Shown one piece after another: positions 1 to 6,848 of a stretch of 7,564 bases of DNA. A program made the position numbers and the translations under genes. Numbering within the stretch: position 1 is the first letter of the stretch; every line of letters starts with the position of its first letter. The DNA comes from JALHRI01 sp044351685 (lineage in GTDB: Bacteria > Pseudomonadota > Alphaproteobacteria > Rickettsiales > UBA3002): assembly GCA_044351685.1 (NCBI GenBank), contig JBILFK010000072.1:1-7564 (forward strand), written 5' to 3'. The notes beneath the pieces are model-generated. The model had not been told where the DNA came from and searched no databases. It saw nothing but the letters and a program-made list of their open reading frames with translations.

Positions 1-561
1 GCAGGTCGTGATTTAGTCGACAAGCTTCGCGATCTACGTAACGGAGCTGGCAGCATCTGGGATTCGATTACTAGCAGCGTCGGTAACTTATTCAACGGTG
101 GCGGCAGCAGCAATGGCGGTGTCAATTTCAACTTAGGCGGCATTTTGGGCGGCTTGGGTGGTGGTATCGGCGGCTTCATGATTGGTAAGATGTTTGGGGG
201 CGGCATTTTTGGCACCATCGCCAGTATATTCCTAGGTGTATTTGGCGCGTATTTGGGTGCCAGCACGTTTGGTCGCGGGGGCAGCAATAACAATGCGGGG
301 GCAGGTACGGGCACTGGTACGGGTGATGCGTCTGCTTCGCCTACGGGTGCAGCCGCGACTAGCGGTGAACGCACTATCCCCATGCGCGGTGCCGATGGCT
401 CGGTGCGCTATGTTTCGCCTTCTGAACATGAAGCATTACTCAATAGTGCTGCCGGGTTTTCGGGAAATGTACGCTACAATCCTTCGCGCGGCGATGAGCC
501 TTGTCCTCCCACCTACCCCGGTGGTCGCCAGCAAGATCGCTTCCAGCCTGCATATTCTTAG
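1..561 (+). CDS. Glycine-rich, glycine-zipper-like protein of unknown function (5' end outside window)
   Basis: The reading frame is open from the first base and stops with TAG at 559-561, giving 186 visible residues. It lacks its N-terminus. A TTG at 145 could be read as a start, but codons upstream of it continue the same glycine-rich composition, so I treat the gene as truncated by the window. Visible residues 1-30 are mildly charged and possibly helical. Residues 46-88 are a long glycine-zipper-like hydrophobic stretch (repeats of GG with I, L, F and M). Residues 91-122 are a low-complexity Gly/Asn/Thr/Ala/Ser linker. The polar tail contains SVRYVSPSEHEALL and ends rich in Pro, Gly and Gln, with one Cys. 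The composition suggests a membrane-inserting or envelope protein, but no family was recognised. The gene lies 46 bases before parC on the same strand and could be co-transcribed with it. Confidence 0.7.
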   Translation, partial: AGRDLVDKLRDLRNGAGSIWDSITSSVGNLFNGGGSSNGGVNFNLGGILGGLGGGIGGFMIGKMFGGGIFGTIASIFLGVFGAYLGASTFGRGGSNNNAGAGTGTGTGDASASPTGAAATSGERTIPMRGADGSVRYVSPSEHEALLNSAAGFSGNVRYNPSRGDEPCPPTYPGGRQQDRFQPAYS

Positions 562-568
562 TAAGAAT
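554..568. promoter_or_regulatory. 15-bp palindrome across the stop codon upstream of parC
   Basis: ATTCTTA-G-TAAGAAT is a perfect inverted repeat with one central base. It covers the end and TAG stop of the glycine-rich gene. The one-base centre rules out a normal RNA hairpin of the full length, so a dimeric protein binding site is the more natural reading, though it could be chance. It lies about 40 bases upstream of the parC start codon. Confidence 0.3.
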
Positions 569-590
569 CCTTGCAAAACCCAGAGTTTGC

Positions 591-600
591 GCTAATTAGC
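591..600. promoter_or_regulatory. 10-bp palindrome directly upstream of parC
   Basis: GCTAATTAGC is a perfect even palindrome ending seven bases before the parC ATG, in the place where a Shine-Dalgarno sequence would normally be. No purine-rich ribosome binding site is visible here. A weak TTGCAA (571-576) lies 16 bases upstream of TAATTA (593-598), but the match to a sigma-70 promoter is poor, so no promoter is called. Confidence 0.25.
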
Positions 601-607
601 TTCGGCT

Positions 608-2827
608 ATGGCGAAATCTGAATCTATTATTACCGATGTTTCTTTCAAAGACGCAATGGGTGAGCGTTACCTTGCCTATGCGCTTTCCACCATTACAGCT
701 CGCTCGCTGCCCGATGTGCGCGATGGCCTAAAGCCCGTGCATCGCCGCTTGCTGTATGCGATGCAGCAGCTGCGACTAGACCCAGCCTCGGGCTACAAAA
801 AATGCGCCCGCGTAGTGGGTGATGTCATCGGTAAATTCCACCCGCACGGCGATACAGCTGTGTATGATACTATGGTGCGCTTGGCGCAAAGCTTTGCGGT
901 GCGCTACCCGCTGGTCGAAGGTCAGGGGAATTTTGGTTCGATTGATGGCGATAACGCCGCCGCCATGCGTTATACCGAAGCCAAGCTTACGGAAGTGGCC
1001 ATGTTACTCATGGCCGAACTGGATTCCGACACCGTCGATTTCCGCGCCACCTACGATGGCGAAGATAAAGAACCTGTGGTGTTTCCCGCCGGCTTCCCCA
1101 ATTTGCTGGCCAATGGCGCCGAAGGGATTGCCGTGGGCATGGCCACATCCATCCCGCCACATAACATTGTCGAATTATGCGATGCGTTGTTGCAGCTGAT
1201 TAAAAAACCAAACTGCACCGTTGAATCACTACTTGGCTATGTGCAAGGCCCCGATTTCCCCACCGGCGGCGTGATTGCTGAAAACCCTGAAACCATAGCC
1301 GAAGCCTACCGCACCGGGCGCGGCAGCCTACGCGTTCGCGCCACGTGGGAGCGAGAAAATTTAAGCCATGGCCTCTATCAGGTGGTGATCACTGAAATTC
1401 CGTATCAGGTAGCAAAATCGAAGCTGATTGAAAAAATCGCTGATTTATTCCGCAATAAAAAATTGCCACTGCTCGCCAATATCCAAGATGAATCGACCGA
1501 TACCGTGCGCATTGTGCTGGAACCAAAAAATCGCCAGGTTGACCCTGCATTGCTGATGGAATCGCTCTACCGCGCCTGCGATTTGGAAGTGCGCTATAGC
1601 CTGAACCTGAACGTGATTACCGCCGATGGCACGCCACGCGTGATGAATCTGCGCGAGCTTTTACAAGCATATCTGGATCATCGCCACGAAGTGCTGATGC
1701 GCAAAAGCAATTTCCGGCTTGGGCAAATTGGTCGGCGCATGGAAATTCTGGAAGGCTTGCTTACCTGCTACCTGAATTTAGATGAAGTGATTCGTATTGT
1801 TCGCGAAGAAGACGATGCGAAACAAGAATTGATGGATACGTTTGAGTTAAGCGAAGTGCAAGCCGATGCGATTCTGAACATGCGCCTGCGGCAATTACGC
1901 AAACTCGAAGAAATCGAAATCAAAAAAGAACATAAATTGCTGAAGGAAGAACAAAAATACCTGAAAACATTGTTAAAAGACCCCGCGCTGCGTTGGCAAA
2001 CCATTGCCGATGATGTGAAAGCGCTGAAAAAGCAATTTGGCCCGAATACCTTGCTTGGCAAACGCCGCACACAATTCAGCGAAGCACCAAGCAGTGCCGT
2101 GATTTCGATGGAAGCATTCATCGAAAAAGAACCCATCACCGTAGTTTGCTCAAAACTGGGTTGGATTCGCGCGTTCAAAGGCCATTTCGATTTGCTTCCG
2201 GATTTGAAGTTCAAAGAAGGCGACGAAGCAGGCTTCCAAATTAAAGCGAAAACAACGGATAAGTTGATTGTATTCGCAAGCGATGGTCGCTTCTTCACCC
2301 TTCCGTGCGATAAATTACCTAGTGCCAAAGGGCAGGGCGAGCCAATTCGCTTGATGATGGATTTGGATAACCAGCACGAAATTATTACCATGCATGTCTA
2401 CGAGCCTGCGCGTAAGCTGCTGATTGCTGCCGATAATGGCAAAGGCTTCATTGTTGATGAAAAAGACGTGATGGCGCAAACGCGCACCGGCAAACAGATT
2501 TTAAGCTTGGCTGCAGGCGCGCGCGCTATCGCCTGCGTCGATGCATCGGGTGACCATGTCGCCGTGATTGGCAGCAACCGGAAAATGCTGGTATTCCCGC
2601 TCGATCAGGTGCCGCCCATGAAGCGCGGGCAGGGCGTTGCGCTACAAAAATACAAAGATGCCACACTTGCCGATGTAACGGTGTTTACGGTAGCTGATGG
2701 GTTATCGTGGCAAATTGGAGAACGCATTCGCACCGAACCCGATATTACGCCGTGGCTTGGCACCCGCGCAGGGCAAGGCAAATTGCCGCCTGTTGGCTTT
2801 CCGCGTAGCAATAAGTTTTTTGGCTAA
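608..2827 (+). CDS. parC: DNA topoisomerase IV subunit A (ParC)
   Basis: This is the 739-residue cleavage and rejoining subunit of topoisomerase IV, which acts with ParE as a heterotetramer to decatenate daughter chromosomes. The N-terminal signature YLAYALSTI...LPDVRDGLKPVHRRLLYAM is at residues 21-52. The quinolone-region helix follows (HPHGDT at 78-83, Asp87), and the catalytic tyrosine is Tyr122 preceded by Arg121 in AAAMRYTE. GQGNFG (105-110) and the GIAVGMATSIPPHN block (173-186) are typical of the family. A charged coiled-coil arm spans about 390-455. The C-terminal part (about 500-739) is a short beta-pinwheel with a degenerate GyrA box, MKRGQGVALQ (671-680). That degenerate box and the length near E. 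coli ParC (752) separate it from GyrA (about 875). The first quinolone-region position is Thr rather than the Ser of E. coli. The start ATG keeps the whole conserved N-terminus but has no clear ribosome binding site. Confidence 0.96.
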   Translation: MAKSESIITDVSFKDAMGERYLAYALSTITARSLPDVRDGLKPVHRRLLYAMQQLRLDPASGYKKCARVVGDVIGKFHPHGDTAVYDTMVRLAQSFAVRYPLVEGQGNFGSIDGDNAAAMRYTEAKLTEVAMLLMAELDSDTVDFRATYDGEDKEPVVFPAGFPNLLANGAEGIAVGMATSIPPHNIVELCDALLQLIKKPNCTVESLLGYVQGPDFPTGGVIAENPETIAEAYRTGRGSLRVRATWERENLSHGLYQVVITEIPYQVAKSKLIEKIADLFRNKKLPLLANIQDESTDTVRIVLEPKNRQVDPALLMESLYRACDLEVRYSLNLNVITADGTPRVMNLRELLQAYLDHRHEVLMRKSNFRLGQIGRRMEILEGLLTCYLNLDEVIRIVREEDDAKQELMDTFELSEVQADAILNMRLRQLRKLEEIEIKKEHKLLKEEQKYLKTLLKDPALRWQTIADDVKALKKQFGPNTLLGKRRTQFSEAPSSAVISMEAFIEKEPITVVCSKLGWIRAFKGHFDLLPDLKFKEGDEAGFQIKAKTTDKLIVFASDGRFFTLPCDKLPSAKGQGEPIRLMMDLDNQHEIITMHVYEPARKLLIAADNGKGFIVDEKDVMAQTRTGKQILSLAAGARAIACVDASGDHVAVIGSNRKMLVFPLDQVPPMKRGQGVALQKYKDATLADVTVFTVADGLSWQIGERIRTEPDITPWLGTRAGQGKLPPVGFPRSNKFFG

Positions 2828-4560
2828 ATCAGACGTTCTGCTGGAAAGCGCAGAGTAATGCTGCGATTGCCATCAGGCGTGGTTTTTATCTCCACCGTTC
2901 CCTGATGCCACGCCATGATAATGCGCGTGAGTGCTATGGTAAGCATTTGCCGCAAATGGGTGAGCGCTGCAATTTGCTGAGTGTGATAGGCAATGGTAAG
3001 CCACCAATCGCCGGTGCGAATGGCACTGGTAATGCGGATAGAATGGCCTTCAGCAAGCCCTAGATATTCCGATTCCAAAAGCTGTTGCAACATATGTTGT
3101 AAGCGTGCTTCATCGCATTGTATGCGCGGCAATACCGCAGCGCCATCGATCACCGCAATGCCGCTGCGCCCGTATTTTTCATGGAACGCAACAATGCTAC
3201 GGCGCAGCATCTGGCTGCTATCACATTCCATTTCGTGCAGTATGGTAGGTTCACCCTCAACAGGCAGCGTGCTGCGCATTTCACGAAGTAATGCGGGTAA
3301 CAGCGCTATGGCATCACTATCAAGCTCAGGCGTAGAATTTACTGCATGCAGAATATGTTCAATTTCCTTGAGTGCTAACGAGGTAACTTCACCAAAGCTG
3401 CGATGATGTGTTTGCAATGTTTTGCGTGCAGATGTTTGAATTTCGAGTTTGTTGCGCAGTTCATTTTCCAAACGTTTGCGCTCTTCTAAAAAATCCACCA
3501 TGCGGCGTATTTCAATGGCAAGCGCTTGAATCTCGCGTGGGCCACGCTGGGCTTCCGCGTGGAAATCTTCGCCGCGAACACTGAGTGCAGTGCGGTGCGT
3601 AAGCTCGATAATCGGGCGAATCATACGGCGGCGTACACTCCAAAGAATGGTCACTAAAAACGCGATGACCAAAATTAATTGCAATAAACGCGGTGTTAAA
3701 TTGGCGGTAATTGCTTGCAGATAATCTTCCGCGCTGAGCGAATAAAACATAATGAATGGTGTGGCATCGGAAGCTTCTGCGTATTGTAAGCTGCGATGCT
3801 TATTCCATGGTTCTGGGTGCGAAATCAGTAATTTTTGCTTTGCCTTAAAATCATGCTTAGCAAGATTCACTAGCGAAAACTGCTCTTGAAAATTTTGCGA
3901 TGACGCATTGGTTTGGGTGATCAATGTGAGTGCGCGGTTAGTAATGGCAACATTCAGGCCTTTGGTATGCAGCAACCCGGCTAGCTGCTGTTTTAGCGCA
4001 CCAATATCCATGCCAAGCAATACAATGCCTGCTAAATCACCTTCGCTGTTGGTAAGCCCGATGCTAAGCGGCAGCACCCATTTATGGCTAAGGCGGCCTT
4101 TAATGGGTTGTCCCACATGCAGTTTCCAAGGTTCGGCAACGGCTTTTTTAACGTAGTCTCTATCCGATACATCAATCGGAGTGGCCACGATGCCGCTTTG
4201 GTTCGATACCAAAAGTTCTTGCTGATTGCTTATCCATGAAAGCACATCGGTATCTGCGCCACTAGTGCGGTGAAACGAGGTAAGTAGTTGCGTGATATCG
4301 GTTAGTTTTTCGGGGCCAAGTGTTAAAATTTGTCGCCCGAGCGATTCGAGCAGATACGAAGCATTTTCGACCGTAAGCAGCATATGCCTGTCTACGCGCA
4401 ACGCATCATTTTCTATTTCATGAATACTGATGCGGGTTTGTTCGCGGTAGGTGGCGTAGGTTATCCAGCCACTTGCCAGCAAACCAAACAGCAGAATGCA
4501 GGCAAGCAGGAATTTTAAATCGCGTTCAAGCGATGAGGGTGAAGGAATAGCGCGGTGCAT
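2824..4560 (-). CDS. Membrane sensor with Cache-like domain, HAMP region and degenerate histidine-kinase core
   Basis: The 578-residue protein has one membrane segment at about 17-36, a periplasmic region at about 37-285, a second membrane segment at about 290-309, then a HAMP-like linker (MIRPIIELTHR onward) and a coiled coil at about 345-385. The periplasmic part carries DRDYVKKA (133-140), then LHVGQPIKG, then WVLPLSIGL...GDLAGIVLLGMDIGAL, the pattern of double-Cache (PDC) ligand sensors. The C-terminal 190 residues resemble a histidine kinase: a dimerisation-like helix from His385/His386, an N-box-like helix (CDEARLQHMLQQLLESE, 482-498), and a final LTRIIMAWHQGTVEIKTTP...ITLRFP (544-573). 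However, the N-box Asn and the DxGxG box are not visible, and His386 is followed by Arg rather than the usual Glu. I infer a non-catalytic or atypical kinase. The ATG keeps the first membrane segment; no Shine-Dalgarno is seen. No response regulator is present in the window. Confidence 0.82.
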   Translation of the reverse strand: MHRAIPSPSSLERDLKFLLACILLFGLLASGWITYATYREQTRISIHEIENDALRVDRHMLLTVENASYLLESLGRQILTLGPEKLTDITQLLTSFHRTSGADTDVLSWISNQQELLVSNQSGIVATPIDVSDRDYVKKAVAEPWKLHVGQPIKGRLSHKWVLPLSIGLTNSEGDLAGIVLLGMDIGALKQQLAGLLHTKGLNVAITNRALTLITQTNASSQNFQEQFSLVNLAKHDFKAKQKLLISHPEPWNKHRSLQYAEASDATPFIMFYSLSAEDYLQAITANLTPRLLQLILVIAFLVTILWSVRRRMIRPIIELTHRTALSVRGEDFHAEAQRGPREIQALAIEIRRMVDFLEERKRLENELRNKLEIQTSARKTLQTHHRSFGEVTSLALKEIEHILHAVNSTPELDSDAIALLPALLREMRSTLPVEGEPTILHEMECDSSQMLRRSIVAFHEKYGRSGIAVIDGAAVLPRIQCDEARLQHMLQQLLESEYLGLAEGHSIRITSAIRTGDWWLTIAYHTQQIAALTHLRQMLTIALTRIIMAWHQGTVEIKTTPDGNRSITLRFPAERLI

Positions 4561-4614
4561 GGCTGGTTTTTAGCGTAAAGTGAAGCAAAACTCAATCAGA
4601 CTTGAAAATATTGT

Positions 4615-5526
4615 CTAGGCAGGGGTGAGAGCGGTGTCGCTGCTGATAGCCTGCCCCTGTGGTTCGATGTTCGAAACGCGCGATTGCGGTGCATCAACCA
4701 TATTGGAAGGTGCAGCCATAGTGGGTGGTGCCTCAGACGATGTTGATGGCGTAACTGGCATGTTGCGGGCTGATGTTGGGGCATCGTGCTTTACTACGCC
4801 AATACCCGTCCATGAAAAAATACGCGAGAAGCCAAAGATAAGGCTGGATATGAGGCCGCTGTAAATCAGGTCTTTGTTGGTGTAATCGAATAGTTTAGTT
4901 TGTGTGCGCTCGGTGGCGGCAATTTCGCCTTTGCTGCCAGCGCGCGCGGCGGCTGCTTCAATTTCTTTTACCACAGAAGCATTGCCCTTATTCAGCCACT
5001 TATCAAGGCCTCGCGCGCGATCTGCCGACCAGGGGTTAATATGCTTTCCTGCCATTTTATCAAAGCCGATAATAATCGGAATTGCGGTAGCGCGCGATGC
5101 GATGAGCGATAACCAGCCTTGCGTAGGTTCCTGCGCAAGGCGATCATGCGCGGCTTTCACTTCTGGCTTGGCTTCGGCATTCGGGCCATCCAGCATTTCA
5201 TCGAGTTTTTTGACATATTCGAGCTTGTGGTCTTCAATTTTTTTCATGGGCACAAGCAATGTAAAGCCGCCCGAACTGAGGCCAATAATGGTTAGCCAGT
5301 TTCTCCAGTTCCCTGCTGCCTTCACATCGCCTTTGCCTAAGCGCTCAACAAGGGCATCAAACTTAGGCTTAAAAAATTTACTGTCTTTGATTAACCATGT
5401 GCTGCCCACCGAAACAGCAGTATTCACAATCCAGCCAATGCCCCAGTAATTCAGGGCATTAAATAGCTTTTCGCCCTTGCTCATGGGGGCGTTTGCTACG
5501 CTTTGATCTGTATTTTTATCAACCAT
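4615..5526 (-). CDS. Unrecognised multi-pass membrane protein B, paralogue of protein A upstream
   Basis: This 303-residue protein of unknown family has hydrophobic segments at about 27-46, 77-93, 138-156 and 220-240. The charged regions between them include KKIEDHKLEYVKKLDEML and an Ala/Glu-rich helix at about 185-205. A low-complexity Pro/Ser/Thr/Ala tail covers 248-303. It matches protein A in the N-terminal block (KGEKLFNAL then GI...N.AVS...LIKDS, 17-49), in RGLDKW (172-177), in the last hydrophobic segment (YTNKDLIYS), and in the C-terminal SRVSNIEPQGQAIS. I chose the second of two adjacent ATG codons because AGGA lies five bases before it; the first ATG, at 5529, has only two bases of spacing. 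An in-frame GTG at 5556 has no supporting site. The gene lies 124 bases after protein A and 54 bases before the sensor gene, all in the same direction. Confidence 0.75.
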   Translation of the reverse strand: MVDKNTDQSVANAPMSKGEKLFNALNYWGIGWIVNTAVSVGSTWLIKDSKFFKPKFDALVERLGKGDVKAAGNWRNWLTIIGLSSGGFTLLVPMKKIEDHKLEYVKKLDEMLDGPNAEAKPEVKAAHDRLAQEPTQGWLSLIASRATAIPIIIGFDKMAGKHINPWSADRARGLDKWLNKGNASVVKEIEAAAARAGSKGEIAATERTQTKLFDYTNKDLIYSGLISSLIFGFSRIFSWTGIGVVKHDAPTSARNMPVTPSTSSEAPPTMAAPSNMVDAPQSRVSNIEPQGQAISSDTALTPA

Positions 5527-5531
5527 CATAT

Positions 5532-5535
5532 TCCT
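5532..5535 (-). promoter_or_regulatory. Ribosome binding site deciding the start of protein B
   Basis: On the minus strand AGGA is followed by AT and then two consecutive ATG codons. Spacing is two bases to the first and five to the second, which favours the second ATG (5526). It argues against the longer GTG start at 5556, which would place this site inside the coding region. Confidence 0.5.
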
Positions 5536-5540
5536 ATAGG

Positions 5541-5559
5541 CACGTGCTAGGCACACGTG
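5541..5559. promoter_or_regulatory. Paired CACGTG palindromes in the leader of protein B
   Basis: Two CACGTG hexamers (5541-5546 and 5554-5559) flank a seven-base spacer just upstream of the ribosome binding site of protein B. Read as RNA from the minus strand, the stretch can also fold as GTGC-CTA-GCAC with further G-C pairs outside a two-base bulge. It could be an operator or a small leader hairpin. A TAGAAT and a TATAAG lie just upstream (minus strand, 5576-5571 and 5567-5562) without a convincing -35 box. Confidence 0.25.
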
Positions 5560-5650
5560 TCCTTATACAAATTCTAACAAAAATAGAGGAAGCCTACTGT
5601 GAAGCTTTCGTGAAGATGGGGTGAAAATACGAGAATATCTGCCGTACGAT

Positions 5651-6721
5651 TTAGTAGGCAGTACCGAGATGGCGCGACTGTATAGCGCCCTGATTTTGAA
5701 TGCCAGAAACACGGGTAACCGGTGGATCGCGCGGTTCTTGCGTATAGGCCATGCCGGGCACATGTTCTTTTAAAAAGCTGACGATCGGTCCAATGGTAGC
5801 AGATGTTACCACAGTGTATAGGGTATCGAGTGCTACGTATTTAGAGAAATCTTGCAGGCCATTTTCGTATAGTTTGCCGCCAATGCGTGTTTTTCCGCCC
5901 GCACGACGTACCCGTTCAATGGCTTCAAAATCGCCTTTTAGCGCAGGTTTCGCGGCTTCAATCTGTTCGTGCGAAAAGCTGAAGCCTATGTTGCGAAGGC
6001 TTTTATTGGTAGTTTTCGATAATTCGGGGGCGGTCTTTGCAATGGTTCCGCCAATCGCATCGCCAGCTTTACCTGCCCAATTATCAAGGCCACGAAATTG
6101 CTTTAAGAAACCAACATTCCCTTTTTCACCCAGATAATTAAAAATATTCTTTTCACTACCGATCGTATAGGCGGTAAGTTGGGTCATGCCCACCGTGCCA
6201 GCGCGGCCAACAAAAGCGCCGAGGAAGGTAGGTTTTTTGCCATTATTGATGGTATCGTGGCGCTGCCTCACCCAATCGGGTTGCGTTTCTTCGCGGCCAT
6301 AATGTTGTTTATCGATAGCATGCACAATATCGCTTTTAAATTTTTCGCCCAGCCATACGCTTGGCACCATCACCGCCCAGCCGGGCGTGGTAAGCACCAA
6401 CAAATCAGCCATTTTGCTCGCAACTTCGCGTTTGCTGGCATCTGATTTAAAGGTGGCCATGAAGGGGGCTTTTTGCAATTTACCTACGATGGTTTCGTAG
6501 GCGGCGATCGGTGATCTGCTCAGTATTTCTTTGGCAAAGGGCGCATCTTTCCATACCGGCTTGGTCGAATTTTTGACCCAATGGCTGAACATGGCAGAAA
6601 CGGTGAGGTTAAGGGCAAAGTTAATGCCGGTGTTAAACACCATATCATAGAACTTCTCGCCCTGCGTATGCCGCACAGGCTTGCCGTTTTTATCGTGCTC
6701 GTTGCCGCTGCCAAAAGACAT
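5651..6721 (-). CDS. Unrecognised multi-pass membrane protein A, paralogue of protein B
   Basis: This 356-residue protein of unknown family has hydrophobic segments at about 29-48, 105-123, 166-186 and 298-317, and a basic region at about 268-284 (RVRRAGGKTRIGGK). The shared features with protein B are QGEKFYDMV...GINFALNLTVS...WVKNS (20-52), a Gly/Val/Pro-rich second segment ending in MVP, RGLDNW (210-215), YVALDTLYT (295-303) and a C-terminal TRVSGIQNQGAIQS (336-349). It is about 50 residues longer than B, with extra sequence mainly around residues 55-100 and 220-290. The ATG at 6721 is preferred over an in-frame GTG at 6754 because GGAG lies 12 bases before the ATG and nothing comparable precedes the GTG. 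The gene follows groEL on the same strand but is separated from it by an intrinsic terminator, so it probably has its own promoter. No function can be assigned from sequence alone. Confidence 0.78.
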   Translation of the reverse strand: MSFGSGNEHDKNGKPVRHTQGEKFYDMVFNTGINFALNLTVSAMFSHWVKNSTKPVWKDAPFAKEILSRSPIAAYETIVGKLQKAPFMATFKSDASKREVASKMADLLVLTTPGWAVMVPSVWLGEKFKSDIVHAIDKQHYGREETQPDWVRQRHDTINNGKKPTFLGAFVGRAGTVGMTQLTAYTIGSEKNIFNYLGEKGNVGFLKQFRGLDNWAGKAGDAIGGTIAKTAPELSKTTNKSLRNIGFSFSHEQIEAAKPALKGDFEAIERVRRAGGKTRIGGKLYENGLQDFSKYVALDTLYTVVTSATIGPIVSFLKEHVPGMAYTQEPRDPPVTRVSGIQNQGAIQSRHLGTAY

Positions 6722-6724
6722 AAG

Positions 6725-6777
6725 GTTACACTTCTCCAATCTCACTTTTATCACAGAGGCTTAAGAAGAAGTGTGAC
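6725..6777 (-). promoter_or_regulatory. Inverted repeat overlapping the ribosome binding site of protein A
   Basis: Arms of 11 bases (6725-6735 and 6767-6777, GTTACACTTCT and AGAAGTGTGAC) are complementary at 10 positions, separated by 31 bases. The arm nearest the gene overlaps the GGAGAAG stretch (6737-6731) taken as the ribosome binding site. Pairing in the transcript could mask the start of translation, or the arms could be a protein binding site. No clear -10/-35 pair was found in this leader. Confidence 0.3.
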
Positions 6778-6807
6778 GGTTTGATGAATTTCTGGAGCAA
6801 TTACATA

Positions 6808-6837
6808 GAAAAAGGGCGGTGATTGCTCACCGCCCTT
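6808..6837 (-). terminator. Rho-independent terminator of groEL
   Basis: On the minus strand a perfect 11-bp stem AAGGGCGGTGA / TCACCGCCCTT encloses the four-base loop GCAA and runs into five T residues (6813-6809). It lies about 135 bases after the groEL stop and before the leader of protein A. The GC-rich stem with a T-run oriented along groEL makes this a confident call. Confidence 0.9.
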
Positions 6838-6848
6838 GGTCTTAAGTA

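Noticed and set aside
145..147. TTG as the start of the glycine-rich gene
   Set aside because: The frame is open to base 1 with the same kind of composition, so an upstream start outside the window is more likely.
571..598. Sigma-70 promoter for parC (TTGCAA, 16 bases, TAATTA)
   Set aside because: The -10 match is only two of six and the region is AT-mixed, so the call would not be reliable.
1768..2391. Minus-strand open frame of 207 codons inside parC
   Set aside because: It is fully antisense to the conserved parC coding sequence, rich in Ser/Arg/Cys as expected from a shadow frame, and has no supporting start site.
608..2827. Assignment as GyrA instead of ParC
   Set aside because: Catalytic and quinolone-region residue numbers coincide with E. 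coli GyrA (122, 83, 87). However, the length of 739, the short C-terminal domain and the degenerate GyrA box fit ParC.
4904..5449. Plus-strand open frame of 181 codons opposite protein B
   Set aside because: Protein B has a clear paralogue and a plausible ribosome binding site on the other strand; this frame has neither.
5562..5599. Sigma-70 promoter for protein B (TAGAAT or TATAAG as -10)
   Set aside because: Good-looking -10 words exist, but no -35 box lies at 16-18 bases spacing for either.
6752..6754. GTG as an earlier start for protein A
   Set aside because: It has no Shine-Dalgarno, and the better site (GGAG) lies between it and the ATG at 6721.
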